Notes: a model not told the origin generated them from the sequence alone. 64,000 bases of DNA from Bacteroidales bacterium UBA5326 (GCA_002408205.1 DHQY01000014.1:53777-117776), one strand, 5' to 3'; positions 37,701 to 46,801 are shown, numbered from the stretch's first letter. A program made the numbers and translations.

Positions 37701-38391
37701 CCGGTCGCTCCGGATAAAAGTACACGACATCGCCCGGGCCCTGGATAAAGGCACAGTTATCCTTATAGGCCGATACTATCAGGTTGGGATTTTCTTTTGA
37801 GGTTTTCTTGATAAGGGCAAACAGTGTGGACGGTTGTTCAACTCCGTCAATTATAAAGGTGCCATTAAATATTTTATGCCGGCAATGTTCCGAGTTAACC
37901 TGTGAAAAACCAAAAACTTCAGAGTCGGTGAGCGGACGGCCGATTTTTTGGGATAAGGCTTCCAGGTAGCCGATTTCCTGCGGGCTGAGAGCCAGGCCCT
38001 CCTGCAGGTTGTATTCTTCCAGGTCGGTAATATGCTTAACGGGGTCGGGCCTCCTGTCTGTCCGGAACACTTCGTCTCCCAGCCCGTGATACAGGGACTG
38101 CAGCATGGCATCGTACGACGCATTGGAAGAAGCAACCGGAAAAAATTCCTCTATTCTTACGATCCCCGTAATATTCATATTCAGACATATCTCCACCGCC
38201 ACAGTACTCCACGGGGTTACCATTTCACGTCTTGGACCAACAAACCAGCCTTGTAGAAAAGGGTTGTTGCTCTCAATGGGACAGGCCTCTTTAAACAACC
38301 AGCAAAGTGCATCCTGCTCAGCTTCCGTAAAGTTTCTCTCTGTCTGCAGGGCTAAAACTTTGGAGTGAGCGTCCTTAAAAAACAACATCAT
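34675..38391 (-). CDS. purL: Phosphoribosylformylglycinamidine synthase (large form)
   Basis: A 1238-residue single-chain FGAM synthase: FGAR, ATP and glutamine to FGAM in purine synthesis. Substrate motifs such as SVNSEHCRHKIF (here QVNSEHCRHKIF), HNFPTTVEPFNGAATGSGGE and SIHDHGAGG are present. The C-terminal glutaminase has the nucleophile in LGVCNGCQLM (around residue 1085) and the MPHPERC histidine-glutamate pair. Length fits the family. It follows the class II aldolase gene by 9 bases and ends inside the convergent phosphoesterase gene. Confidence 0.96.
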   Translation of the reverse strand: MMLFFKDAHSKVLALQTERNFTEAEQDALCWLFKEACPIESNNPFLQGWFVGPRREMVTPWSTVAVEICLNMNITGIVRIEEFFPVASSNASYDAMLQSLYHGLGDEVFRTDRRPDPVKHITDLEEYNLQEGLALSPQEIGYLEALSQKIGRPLTDSEVFGFSQVNSEHCRHKIFNGTFIIDGVEQPSTLFALIKKTSKENPNLIVSAYKDNCAFIQGPGDVVYFYPERPDKPGFFVTKTHNTVISLKAETHNFPTTVEPFNGAATGSGGEIRDRIAGGKASFPLAGTAVYMTSYPGVEGGIHRGKGRKWLYHTPEDVLTKASNGASDFGNKFGQPLICGSLLCFEHNEAGRTYGYDKVIMMAGGVGYARKDDAVKEVPQPGDKIVLMGGDNYRIGMGGGAVSSVATGEYGNAIELNAVQRANPEMQKRVYNAIRGMAESDHNPIVSIHDHGAGGHLNCLSELVEATGGKVDIAALPVGDPTLSYKEIIGNESQERMGLVIKQEDLPVLEATAERERAPLYVIGEITDDKRFVFEDSRTQDRPMDLALEDMFGSVPVTLMEDRTVKTEFYKMEYKTDEESLQKYAATVMQLESVACKDWLTNKVDRSVSGLIANQQCAGELQLPLNDFGMTALSYLPGKEGFRGMATSIGHAPAAGLIDAAAGSRLSIAEALTNIVFAGLNGGLGSVSLSANWMWPCRNEGEDARLYAAVKAASDFACALGINIPTGKDSLSMTQKYPGGETVLSPGTVIISTVAPVNDVRIAVRPVLDTNRPSVLIYVDFSGSGFGKRPLGGSALAQCLEQLGDTCPDVADPGYFARAFAAVQQLIAREHVLAGHDVSAGGLLVCLAEMCFANVSGGVRLNEKAMKTLADGDITAALFSESPAVVLQVPAVQADEILERFHGSRVDALLLGEPCGERQLAINKTVRFDLDALRSFWYKPSYLMDIRQSGAEKALERYTHYDRIPLQYRFPAWFNGTMELREQALAKGPLPRAAIIREKGSQCDREMAWMLYLAGFEVRDVHTTDLISGRETLDDVQFIVFVGGFSNADTLGSAKGWAGAFLYNPKAKESIDRFYARKDTLSLGVCNGCQLMCELGLVTPDDPGMSPVMDHNESHKFECGFVTMDIEESPSVLLRALNGSSLGVWVAHGEGKFVFPKPLDNYRVAARYSYNVYPANPNGSPDAVAAVCSSCGRHLAMMPHPERCIYPWNWAYYPAERKDDKVSPWISMFIEARRFCTR

Positions 38392-38400
38392 AATTAAGTC

Positions 38401-39162
38401 TTATTTTTCAAGCATGTGAATGTACAGATAGATCTGGGCAGCTTTATTCAACGTATCCACGGCATCGAAGACTTCCAGGATATTGGTCCCGGTGGCCAGT
38501 ACCCCGTGTCGTTCCCAAAGCATGAAACGGTGGTTCTTAAGATCCTTTATACTTGCTCTGGCCAGTTCCATGGATCCGGGCTGTTCATAAGGAACCCACG
38601 CCAATCCCCGGGGTACGCACATCTGTACTTCCGAATGCATTTGATATAGCGTATTTGTGAGTGTCTCGGTATTCTGAAGTTTCTTAATGTGGGATAAAGC
38701 TATCAACTCCGTGGGGTGTGTATGAAATACAGTTCTTCTGCCTGCCGAAACAGATAAACCATGAGAAATGGCTTCTTGTGCAAAAACTTGATGCATAAGT
38801 AGATGCGAAGGCAATTCAATAGTGGGGGGGAGGTCCCGTTCGGCAATAATATCTATGCTTTTGCCACCGGCAGCCACTCTGGTAACCAAACCCTGGTCCA
38901 GAGGATTCCTGGCCACATCACGCATACGCGAACCGGCACTGGTAACATAATAAAATTGGCCTTCCAATTCGGGGACCGTGTGATATAGCGGGATTCTTAC
39001 AATGGCAGGCAGATTCCGGTTTTCATCTCCAATATGATCCGTAATATTAACTGAAATGTTTCCTGCGTTTCTTTCTGCCCAACCTTTCTGCCACATAAAC
39101 TCAGCAACACGGGCAATGTCGTTAATTTGCATTTGCAGAGGGCCGTTGAACTTTAAAATCAT
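38401..39162 (-). CDS. rhaD: Class II aldolase, rhamnulose-1-phosphate aldolase-like
   Basis: A 253-residue zinc-dependent class II aldolase most like RhaD, which splits L-rhamnulose 1-phosphate to DHAP and L-lactaldehyde. The opening FMWQKGWAERNAGNISVNIT is typical of RhaD. The zinc ligands are in FHTHPTE and WERHG, with the acidic residue in IELPSHLLMH. Other rhamnose genes (kinase, isomerase, transporter) are missing here. It overlaps the upstream kinase-like gene by ATGA and precedes purL by 9 bases, an unusual company. Confidence 0.85.
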   Translation of the reverse strand: MILKFNGPLQMQINDIARVAEFMWQKGWAERNAGNISVNITDHIGDENRNLPAIVRIPLYHTVPELEGQFYYVTSAGSRMRDVARNPLDQGLVTRVAAGGKSIDIIAERDLPPTIELPSHLLMHQVFAQEAISHGLSVSAGRRTVFHTHPTELIALSHIKKLQNTETLTNTLYQMHSEVQMCVPRGLAWVPYEQPGSMELARASIKDLKNHRFMLWERHGVLATGTNILEVFDAVDTLNKAAQIYLYIHMLEK

Positions 39163-39707
39163 TTTGCGTTCTTGTCAATTAGTAAACATATTCGCATAAC
39201 CACCAGATCCAATGTACGATGGCTATATGTCTCAAACGGAATCTTGTTACCCACAAGGATATCAATAATCTTTTCATCCAGAGCAAGCGATTGCTCCAGG
39301 TCGTGCACACGTCCCTCCTGTTCAAAATAGGAAGCTCTCTGAATGAACAGGTTGAAATTATTGAATCGTAAAAAATTATCAATAATTTCTTCCCGGAACG
39401 TAGAAGAAACCTCTTTCCCGTAAACAAGACTGTTCAATAAAGTGGCATCAGTGACGACAGCGTCTACCTTGCCAACCAGTCTTTCAACCCTGTGTGTCTG
39501 TACTTCAAAAATATGACGCTGGTTAGCCTCACTTCCGTCCAGCAAATCGTATTTCTCGTCCCACACAAGTTCCTTGGCATATTCAGATACGTACTCGGTT
39601 ACAAGCCTTTGTTTTTTCAATTTGCTCGCAATCTCCCAGGCACAAGTGGTTTTTCCGGCCGCAGGACCTCCAAACAGATTGATTATAAGCGTATTTTTGG
39701 GTGACAT
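39159..39707 (-). CDS. NadR/AAA_28-like P-loop ATPase or kinase
   Basis: A 182-residue P-loop protein with Walker A GGPAAGKTT near the N-terminus and a VVTDATLLNSL segment where the Walker B Asp would sit. The pattern fits the AAA_28/NadR-kinase-like group, whose members include nicotinamide riboside kinase domains and many unassigned proteins. No other domain is present. It is the first gene of a kinase-aldolase-purL run and overlaps the aldolase start by 4 bases. Its substrate cannot be named. Confidence 0.7.
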   Translation of the reverse strand: MSPKNTLIINLFGGPAAGKTTCAWEIASKLKKQRLVTEYVSEYAKELVWDEKYDLLDGSEANQRHIFEVQTHRVERLVGKVDAVVTDATLLNSLVYGKEVSSTFREEIIDNFLRFNNFNLFIQRASYFEQEGRVHDLEQSLALDEKIIDILVGNKIPFETYSHRTLDLVVMRICLLIDKNAK

Positions 39708-39730
39708 ATCTAAATGCTTCCTGCAAGCTA

Positions 39731-39738
39731 CAAATATA
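39731..39738 (-). promoter_or_regulatory. TATATTTG -7 element for the kinase-rhaD-purL run
   Basis: A full TAnnTTTG match on the minus strand directly after the GH92 stop codon (39739-39741) and 24 bases before the kinase start at 39707. No good -33 element was found. Confidence 0.5.
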
Positions 39739-42117
39739 CTACTTTTTTATAAAAGAATAAGGAAGTTGGGCCTTTCTGAAGGTACGATTTTTCACCGGTC
39801 TGTCGGTCATAACAAAAGTAAGTTCTCCGCCGTCCATAATCTGCCGGTGCGTGATAAAAGCTTTGTTCAACAAGGCTCCGTTCAAACGCACCTCTTTTAC
39901 ATAAATATGGGTGTCTGTCAGCTGCGGGGCATTTACAGTAAAGGTTTTGCCGTTCTCAAGCCGGATAGATATCTTCTTAAAACAGGGCGTTCCCAGTACA
40001 TACTCGTCGGTACCGGGACAGACGGGATAAAACCCCAGGGCGGTAAAGATATACCAGGCAGACATCTGTCCGCAGTCATCATTTCCGCACAAGCCGTCAG
40101 GCGCGTTACGGTACATAATGTCCATGATTGCCTTCAGCTGTCGCTGCCCTTTCCAGGGGCTGGTCCATGCATACAAATAAGGCACATGGTGTGAGGGCTC
40201 ATTCCCGTGAACATAATTTCCGATTATTCCGTCGCGGGTGATGTCTTCTGTCTGCTCAAAATAGGAGTCGGGAAGGTTCATGGTAAAGAGTGAGTCGAGC
40301 CGCTGTTCAAAACGCCTGTCACCACCCATTTTTCTAATTAAATCTTCCACATTGTGAGGAACATAAAAAGAATAATTCCAGCTATTTCCTTCAATAAAGC
40401 CCTGCCCGTGCGTATCCATTGCATCGAAAGGCGTCATCCATTCCAGGTTCTCCTTGCGGGGTCTTACAAATCCGGTTTCCGGATGGAAAAGCCACTGGTA
40501 CGAAACGGCCCGTTCCCTGAATTCCTGAAGTTTGGGAACATCAGCCGCACGGTCGGCCAACGTAAAGACACACCAGTCATCGTAGGCATATTCAAGCGTA
40601 ACCGAAGCGGAAGAAGCGGAGGATCCGGCCGGTACAAAGCCGTATTTCCTATAACCGGTCATTCCTTCATAATAAGGATTCGAGGCCGTATGAGCCATGG
40701 CGTCCAATAACCTGGGCAGCAGCGATTGGGGCAGGAGCCCCTTAACATAGGCATCTGCCAGTATCGAAACGGAATGGTAACCGGTCATGCACCAATTTTC
40801 ATTTCCCTGCAAAGACCAAACAGGCAACATTTTATGAACGCTCTGATCGTAATGTTCCAGCATAGACGCTACAAACTGGCGGCTTCGTTCCGGTTTAATA
40901 AGGTTCATGAGCGGATGCAGCGCTCTGAAAGTGTCCCATACGGAAAAAACCGTATAATTCACATGGTCTTCCGAATAATGAATATTGTGGTCTATGCCCC
41001 GGTAACGCCCGTCTACATCTTGATAAACAGACGGATTAATCATTGTGTGATATAAAGCAGTATAAAAACTGGTCCGTCTGTCTTCAAGTATTTTGTTACC
41101 GGATGCCGATTCTATGGTCACCACGGAAAGTTCTTTGTTCCACTTCTCACGGGCCTGCCATAATACGGCCTCAAAACTCTTGCCTTCCATTTCGGTCCGG
41201 AGATTATTCAAGGCCCCGAGAGCATCAACAGCAGACAAAGCCACCTGAACTTCGAGCACTCCGTCGTCTGCGTAGGAACGGTCTCTCTTTACCAGGTCAA
41301 ACTCAAAGTAGGCGGTCAGTCCCTGTCCTCCCATTTCGGGAAAATTTTCTTCCTGATTAAACTTCCTCCAGAATCCGTTATATGTTTTCTCATTATTAAT
41401 GCGACATCCGTAGTTTTTTACCGGACGTGAAAACCGGATGGCAAAATAAGTGTAATTGGTACGCGCCCATCCCTGGGTGATCCTGTATCCTGTTAGTGTG
41501 TATTCATCTTCCACCCGAATCTGCGACCACAACACTTTTCCCCGATAGTTGTAAATCCCGTGGTTCAGGTCCACTATAACCCGGCCCCGGGCAGGTACTC
41601 CTCCTTCCGGGGCAGTATAGGTATATCGGTGCATACCACCCCTTTCGGTGGCCGTCAGCTGAACATCCACGTTGTAATCATCCAGAAAAACCCTGTAATA
41701 TCCCGGAGAAGCTTCTTCTGTCTGATGAGAGAACCGGGACCGGTATCCGCTGTCCGGATTGTCTGCCGTACCGGGGCTCAGTTTCAATTCTCCCGTAACG
41801 GGCATAAGCAGAATATCTCCCAGATCTGAATGTCCCGTGCCGTTAAGATGTGTATGGCTAAAACCGACGATTGTTTTGTCATCGTATTGATAGCCGGAAC
41901 AGTAATCATAAACGCGGGATTGGTATTTTCCGTCTATATTATGCGGAACGGTATCGGTATCGGGGCTCAGCTGAACGGCGCCAAAGGGCACGCAGGCTCC
42001 CGGAAAAGTATGCCCCATGCGTTGCGTTCCAATAAATGGATTTACATATCCGGCGGGGTCCTGGGCTGTCATTAGTATTGGTACAAAAAAGAATAATGAA
42101 ATAAATAATCTGCGCAT
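39739..42117 (-). CDS. GH92 family alpha-mannosidase, secreted
   Basis: A 792-residue secreted glycosidase of family GH92, calcium-dependent exo-alpha-mannosidases that trim N-glycans or yeast mannan. The signal peptide ends near MTAQ. The start VNPFIGTQRMGHTFPGA, the FSHTHLNGTG segment, GNEPSHHVPYLYAW and GNDDCGQMSAWYIF are diagnostic. Linkage (alpha-1,2, -1,3 or -1,4) cannot be read from sequence alone. It follows the DUF362 ferredoxin gene by 6 bases, and a GH125 gene lies nearby on the other strand. Confidence 0.93.
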   Translation of the reverse strand: MRRLFISLFFFVPILMTAQDPAGYVNPFIGTQRMGHTFPGACVPFGAVQLSPDTDTVPHNIDGKYQSRVYDYCSGYQYDDKTIVGFSHTHLNGTGHSDLGDILLMPVTGELKLSPGTADNPDSGYRSRFSHQTEEASPGYYRVFLDDYNVDVQLTATERGGMHRYTYTAPEGGVPARGRVIVDLNHGIYNYRGKVLWSQIRVEDEYTLTGYRITQGWARTNYTYFAIRFSRPVKNYGCRINNEKTYNGFWRKFNQEENFPEMGGQGLTAYFEFDLVKRDRSYADDGVLEVQVALSAVDALGALNNLRTEMEGKSFEAVLWQAREKWNKELSVVTIESASGNKILEDRRTSFYTALYHTMINPSVYQDVDGRYRGIDHNIHYSEDHVNYTVFSVWDTFRALHPLMNLIKPERSRQFVASMLEHYDQSVHKMLPVWSLQGNENWCMTGYHSVSILADAYVKGLLPQSLLPRLLDAMAHTASNPYYEGMTGYRKYGFVPAGSSASSASVTLEYAYDDWCVFTLADRAADVPKLQEFRERAVSYQWLFHPETGFVRPRKENLEWMTPFDAMDTHGQGFIEGNSWNYSFYVPHNVEDLIRKMGGDRRFEQRLDSLFTMNLPDSYFEQTEDITRDGIIGNYVHGNEPSHHVPYLYAWTSPWKGQRQLKAIMDIMYRNAPDGLCGNDDCGQMSAWYIFTALGFYPVCPGTDEYVLGTPCFKKISIRLENGKTFTVNAPQLTDTHIYVKEVRLNGALLNKAFITHRQIMDGGELTFVMTDRPVKNRTFRKAQLPYSFIKK

Positions 42118-42123
42118 ATCGGG

Positions 42124-43239
42124 TTAGACTTCAATAAGGGTATACGTACGGGAGCCCACCCCTATTTTTTGGGCATGTTCCAGTCCAAACAGTCCGTCGG
42201 TACGAGGATGGACCAGGGAAAACTTATCCTCACCGACCCGGGATTGCGTGCCGTCGGGATTGGCTACGCTTCCGGCCATTGCAGGAGCTGCCTTTACAAG
42301 ATCAAAGCAGGCCTGGTCCAGGGCCACGGGATCGTAAGAAGCCAGCATGCCCAAGTCCGGAACAACAGGTATATCGTTCATACCCCAGCAATCACAATGA
42401 GGCGATACCGCAGTGATAAAACTGATGTGAAAATGGGGTTTTCCCCTGAGCACGGCCAGCGCGTATTCAGAAATTTTTGCCACAAGCTCCCGGACCGTCG
42501 AGGGGGCGCCTGAAGTAGCCGCATCGTACTGGCAAACGGCAATACACTGGCCACAACCCACGCAGAGAGCGTAATCTATCACCGCCACATGGTCTTCAGC
42601 CACCTTTACGGCTCCGTGCCGGCAATTACGCTCGCACTGACGGCAACCCGTGCAGTTTTCTCTGGTAATAACCGGTTGTGAATCGGAATGCAGATGTAAC
42701 TTGCCACCCACACTGGCCGATCCCATACCGATATTCTTCAGGGCACCTCCGAACTCAGTCATCTCGTGTCCCTTAAAATGCGACATGGTTACGATAACAT
42801 CGGCCCGGGCAATGGCAGAACCAATGCGGACCTCCTTGCAATATTCACCCTCGGGAAAGGGAATAATGACCTCGTCGGTACCTTTGAGACCATCGGCAAT
42901 AATAACCGGAGCCCCGGGAACACTTACAGGGTTGAACCCGTTCAGGAAAGCCGTTTTAAGATGATCTACAGCGTTGGAACGTGAACCGCTGTACAGTGTA
43001 TTGGAGTCGGTAAGAAATGGTTTCGCACCCATGTGCCCGAGCATTTCAACCAGTCTGGCGGCATAATTATGACGCAGGAAAGCCATATTTCCCAATTCAC
43101 CAAAATGTATTTTAACAGCTATAAAAAGATCTTTACAGGGCAATTTCTCAATACCCGCCGCCCTGACAAGCAACTCCATTTTTTTGGGGAGGCTTCTGCC
43201 GGGACGTGACCTGAGGTTGGTGTAATATACTTCACTCAT
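42124..43239 (-). CDS. DUF362 protein with two 4Fe-4S clusters
   Basis: A 371-residue DUF362 family protein. The central ferredoxin part has two CxxCxxCxxxC motifs (CTGCRQCERNC and CVGCGQCIAVC, around residues 196-235). The flanking halves carry the DUF362 signature (MSHFKGHEMTEFGGALKNIGMG). It has no signal peptide, so is likely cytoplasmic. The family is linked to electron transfer but its reaction is not established. Position 6 bases ahead of GH92 suggests co-transcription. A near-match -7 element (TATCTTAG, minus strand, 43259-43266) lies upstream. Confidence 0.85.
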   Translation of the reverse strand: MSEVYYTNLRSRPGRSLPKKMELLVRAAGIEKLPCKDLFIAVKIHFGELGNMAFLRHNYAARLVEMLGHMGAKPFLTDSNTLYSGSRSNAVDHLKTAFLNGFNPVSVPGAPVIIADGLKGTDEVIIPFPEGEYCKEVRIGSAIARADVIVTMSHFKGHEMTEFGGALKNIGMGSASVGGKLHLHSDSQPVITRENCTGCRQCERNCRHGAVKVAEDHVAVIDYALCVGCGQCIAVCQYDAATSGAPSTVRELVAKISEYALAVLRGKPHFHISFITAVSPHCDCWGMNDIPVVPDLGMLASYDPVALDQACFDLVKAAPAMAGSVANPDGTQSRVGEDKFSLVHPRTDGLFGLEHAQKIGVGSRTYTLIEV

Positions 43240-43313
43240 TGCTGCTTGTTTTAAGCGTCTAAGATAGGAACATTTTATGTATCTTTATCGTAGAATTATC
43301 AACACATCCTACC

Positions 43314-43535
43314 ATGAAAACAGTAGCTGAGCGCAATACACTTTTCGAAGCGGATATCGTTAAAGGCAATCTGGAAAATGCCGGGTTCCACCCCGTGGTT
43401 TTTGACAACAGTATGAACTCATTTTATCCCTTTACTTCCATCCAGGGTCCGTCTTTGGTAGACATCCGCGTTCCGGACGAAGAATACGAAGCCGCCAGGG
43501 AATGGCTCGACAAAGACCTTTCCTCTACCTTATGA
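43314..43535 (+). CDS. DUF2007-type small protein
   Basis: A 73-residue protein with the DUF2007 pattern: an opening that includes ERNTLFEADIVKGNLENAG, then PSLVDIRVPDEEYEAAREWL, a small beta-alpha-beta fold. The family is called a putative signal-transducing or metal-binding-like domain, without known function. The -7-like TATCTTTA (43280-43287) precedes it. Its stop overlaps the GH125 start by ATGA, so the two are translated together. Confidence 0.8.
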   Translation: MKTVAERNTLFEADIVKGNLENAGFHPVVFDNSMNSFYPFTSIQGPSLVDIRVPDEEYEAAREWLDKDLSSTL

Positions 43536-44992
43536 AAGAGTCGCGCCGCCAGTTCATCAGAAAAAGTGCTTTGATAGGAGCCGGAGCTGTCCTGGCACCA
43601 CATCTGCTCCGTTCCGCCGCAGACGTCGCACGCGGAGAAACCACCCCGGAGCTTCCCACAACCATACCCCCGGTAAACGGATTTCAAAGCCGCCGGCCTG
43701 CCCCTGCTGACCGCAGGTTCGTATCTGCATCTGTAGAACGGTTTATTGAAGATACCGTTCGCAGGATAAAAGATCCCAAACTGGCCTGGCAGTTCCGGAA
43801 CTGCTTTCCCTGTACGCTCGACACCACAGTGTTTCACACCATTAAAAACGGTATTCCGGACACTTATGTGATCACAGGCGACATTGACGCCATGTGGCTG
43901 AGGGATTCTTCGGCCCAGGTTTTCCCCTACCTGCGGCTGGCCGTGGGGGACGAACCGCTACAGCAAATGCTCCGGGGCCTTATTGCCCGTCAAAGCCGCT
44001 GCATTATCAAAGACCCTTACGCGAATGCATTTAATAAAGAAGATAACGGACGCGGACATCAGGACGACATGACCCAAATGGGCCCGGGTATCTGGGAGCG
44101 GAAATGGGAAATAGATTCGCTATGCTACCCGGTCCGTCTGGCCTATCATTACTGGAAAACAACCGGAGATTCCGGGATCTTTACCCCTGAATGGGACCGT
44201 GCAATGCGAACGGTTTACCGGACGTTCCGGGAACAACAGCGTCCGGGCGGGAACCGCAACTCGGCTTACCGGTTCCAGCGTATTTCGCCCGTTGCCTGCG
44301 AGACACTTATGCTGGGGGGATACGGTAATCCCATAAAACCGTGTGGACTTATTTGCTCGTCGTTCAGACCTTCGGACGATGCCACCATCCTGCCGTTTCT
44401 CATTCCTTCCAATATGTTTGCCGTAGTAAGTCTCCGACAGATGGCTGAAATCTACGACCGCTGCTTTAACGGCGGCCGGGGATTCAGTGATATGTGCCGC
44501 ACACTGGCTGCAGAAGTGGATGAAGCCATTGAAAAACACGGTGTGGTTAATCATCCCGTGGCCGGCCCGGTTTATGCTTACGAGACAGACGGCTACGGCA
44601 ATCACTATTGCATGGACGACGCCAACGTACCCAGCCTGCTGAGCATTCCCTACCTGGGCTATTGTACACCGGACGACCCGCTGTATCTGAATACCCGCCG
44701 TTTCATATGGAGTCATAAAAACCCGTATTATTTTGAAGGAAAGGTTATTACGGGCATAGGCGGTCCGCATCAGGGCCAGGACAACGTCTGGCCCATGAGC
44801 CTGATTATGTACGCACTGACCTCGGGCGACAACAAAGAGATTGACCGTTGCATTGGTATGGTATCGGAGACCGATGCCGGAACAGGCTTTGTACACGAAA
44901 CCGTGCATAAAGACGATGACACACGTTATACACGCGACTGGTTTGCCTGGGCCAATACGTTATTTGGAGAGCTTATTGCCCGGCACGTTTAG
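43532..44992 (+). CDS. GH125 exo-alpha-1,6-mannosidase with Tat-type signal
   Basis: A 486-residue family GH125 enzyme, which removes terminal alpha-1,6-mannose from N-glycan cores or mannan. Characteristic segments are DTTVFHTIKNGIPDTYVITG, DIDAMWLRDSSAQVFPYL and GPHQGQDNVWPMS. The N-terminus has a twin-arginine motif SRRQFIRK followed by a hydrophobic stretch (about 13-28), pointing to Tat export. I use the ATG at 43532, which overlaps the DUF2007 stop; an earlier ATG (43502) would hide the Tat motif. It ends 3 bases from the convergent GH2 gene. Confidence 0.92.
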   Translation: MKESRRQFIRKSALIGAGAVLAPHLLRSAADVARGETTPELPTTIPPVNGFQSRRPAPADRRFVSASVERFIEDTVRRIKDPKLAWQFRNCFPCTLDTTVFHTIKNGIPDTYVITGDIDAMWLRDSSAQVFPYLRLAVGDEPLQQMLRGLIARQSRCIIKDPYANAFNKEDNGRGHQDDMTQMGPGIWERKWEIDSLCYPVRLAYHYWKTTGDSGIFTPEWDRAMRTVYRTFREQQRPGGNRNSAYRFQRISPVACETLMLGGYGNPIKPCGLICSSFRPSDDATILPFLIPSNMFAVVSLRQMAEIYDRCFNGGRGFSDMCRTLAAEVDEAIEKHGVVNHPVAGPVYAYETDGYGNHYCMDDANVPSLLSIPYLGYCTPDDPLYLNTRRFIWSHKNPYYFEGKVITGIGGPHQGQDNVWPMSLIMYALTSGDNKEIDRCIGMVSETDAGTGFVHETVHKDDDTRYTRDWFAWANTLFGELIARHV

Positions 44993-44995
44993 CAG

Positions 44996-46795
44996 TTATT
45001 CTGCCGCAGCCTCTGCTTTCTGCCTGTAAAAGGCCTGTAACACATAAAATGCCTGCTTTTTCACGCCTCTCTCCGAAACCAGTCCTTTGCGGTTGAAAAA
45101 ATTCTGAATGCCGTCCAGCTGGCGGCGGGGTGAACGGAAGTCCATGAGGATCCAGGGAGAAGTGCCGGCAAATCCTTCCGTACGGTCAAACATTTCCAGC
45201 GTATTTCGGTAGATCGCGGCCTGGTATTCCTCGGTCCAGCGCTGTTGGGGGTCACCGTGCAGGCCTTGCAGGGCCCCACCCCCGAACTCACTCACAAAGA
45301 AAGGCTTATCATAAGGAATATCCCATTGGCGCGTTTTGCAGTCCTGCGGCGTTCCACCGTACCATCCCAGGTAATGATTGAAACTGATAATATCTACGTA
45401 ACGGCTCATATTGTCTTCGACCCTGGACACATTGTCTTTTGTTCCGGATACTTCCATAGCCATGCTCACCAGGCGGACAGGATCTTTTTTCCTGGCCTGT
45501 TCGGCCAGTTTGCCCAGAAATTCATCGCGTGCGGCGCTATGGGGCGTTTCGTTGGCCACAGACCAGATGACCACGGCACAGCGGTTTTTGTCCCGGTCCA
45601 TCATATCCCGCAACTGGGCGGATGCATTGGCAAACGATTCCGGATTTTCAAACTGTACGGTCCAATAAACGGGAATTTCCGACCATACCATCAGGCCCAT
45701 TTCTTCGGCGGCGCGCACCATGTGTTCATTATGAGGATAATGAGCAAGGCGCACAAAATTGCATCCCAGTTCTTTGGCCCAGCCGAGCAGCACTTTGGAC
45801 TCCTCACGGCCAAATACTCTTCCCTGCCGGAACGGGGCTTCTTCGTGGATGCTTATTCCCCGAAGGAAAGTCTCCCTGCCGTTTAAAAATATTTTCCTGC
45901 CTTTTGTTTCTATCTGCCTAAAGCCAATCCGGTCGCAAAGCGTTTCCCCTGTAGTGGATACTGTAACTTCGTATTGATAAGGATCTTCCGGCGTCCATAG
46001 CCGGGGTTTTGCTTTCAGACGAAACCCGGCATTGCCCCGTTTGTCGGTTACCAGGTCTTCCGCAATTTTCAATTCCGGAATTTCAATGCGCACGATCACT
46101 CCTTCCGCAGGAACATTCAGATGTACATACCCTTCCACGGCATCGTACGATCCTTTGGGCAACTGCACCAGGTAATCGTCAATAAAGACTTCGGGCATCC
46201 GGACCAGCATCACATCGCGTGTGATGCCGCCGTAATTCCACCAGTCGAAATTCAAGGTGGGAATCCCCTCGGGCTTACGCTCGTTATTGACCCTGACAAT
46301 CACAAAATTATTCCCGTCCCTGAGCAGGGAGGTTACATCAAATGAGAACGGGGTGAAACCGCCCTCGTGGGACCCGGCCTGCTGACCGTTCACGTATACA
46401 TTACATACGTAATTAACCGCTCCAAAGTACAGATGCACCCTTGTACCCGGCTTGCTTTCATAAGTAAAATCTTTTTTGAACCAAACGGTCCCCTCATAGA
46501 AAAACAATCTTTCGTCCTGTGTATTCCAATCGCCGGGAATGCTCATGGTGGCCGCCCTGTCAAAATCGTATTCCACCAGATCTCCCTTATTCACCGCTTT
46601 GGCGTTCCGGAAAAACCCGTTTTTCATAGGCTGAAGACGGTAGTCGTAATAACCGTTATCCAGCGGATCAACAATATAGTTCCATAGGCCGTCAAGGGTC
46701 ATTGTTTCCCTGGCATATACATTCTGAAGGATTGGCTGCGCCCGGAGCGATAAGCCCAGGATGAGTCCCGCGAAGAATACAACGTATTTTTTCAT
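44996..46795 (-). CDS. GH2 family glycosidase (beta-glucuronidase-like), secreted
   Basis: A 599-residue secreted GH2 enzyme with the three-part plan: sugar-binding N-terminal jelly roll, immunoglobulin-like middle, and TIM-barrel from about residue 290. The acid/base Glu is in VIWSVANETP and the nucleophile Glu in FVSEFGGG. RGISIHEEAPFRQGR and the C-terminal WILMDFRSPRRQLDG are close to beta-glucuronidases, but beta-galactosidase or beta-mannosidase activity cannot be excluded. It follows the Gfo/Idh/MocA gene by 6 bases on the same strand. Confidence 0.88.
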   Translation of the reverse strand: MKKYVVFFAGLILGLSLRAQPILQNVYARETMTLDGLWNYIVDPLDNGYYDYRLQPMKNGFFRNAKAVNKGDLVEYDFDRAATMSIPGDWNTQDERLFFYEGTVWFKKDFTYESKPGTRVHLYFGAVNYVCNVYVNGQQAGSHEGGFTPFSFDVTSLLRDGNNFVIVRVNNERKPEGIPTLNFDWWNYGGITRDVMLVRMPEVFIDDYLVQLPKGSYDAVEGYVHLNVPAEGVIVRIEIPELKIAEDLVTDKRGNAGFRLKAKPRLWTPEDPYQYEVTVSTTGETLCDRIGFRQIETKGRKIFLNGRETFLRGISIHEEAPFRQGRVFGREESKVLLGWAKELGCNFVRLAHYPHNEHMVRAAEEMGLMVWSEIPVYWTVQFENPESFANASAQLRDMMDRDKNRCAVVIWSVANETPHSAARDEFLGKLAEQARKKDPVRLVSMAMEVSGTKDNVSRVEDNMSRYVDIISFNHYLGWYGGTPQDCKTRQWDIPYDKPFFVSEFGGGALQGLHGDPQQRWTEEYQAAIYRNTLEMFDRTEGFAGTSPWILMDFRSPRRQLDGIQNFFNRKGLVSERGVKKQAFYVLQAFYRQKAEAAAE

Positions 46796-46801
46796 GGGTT
46801 A

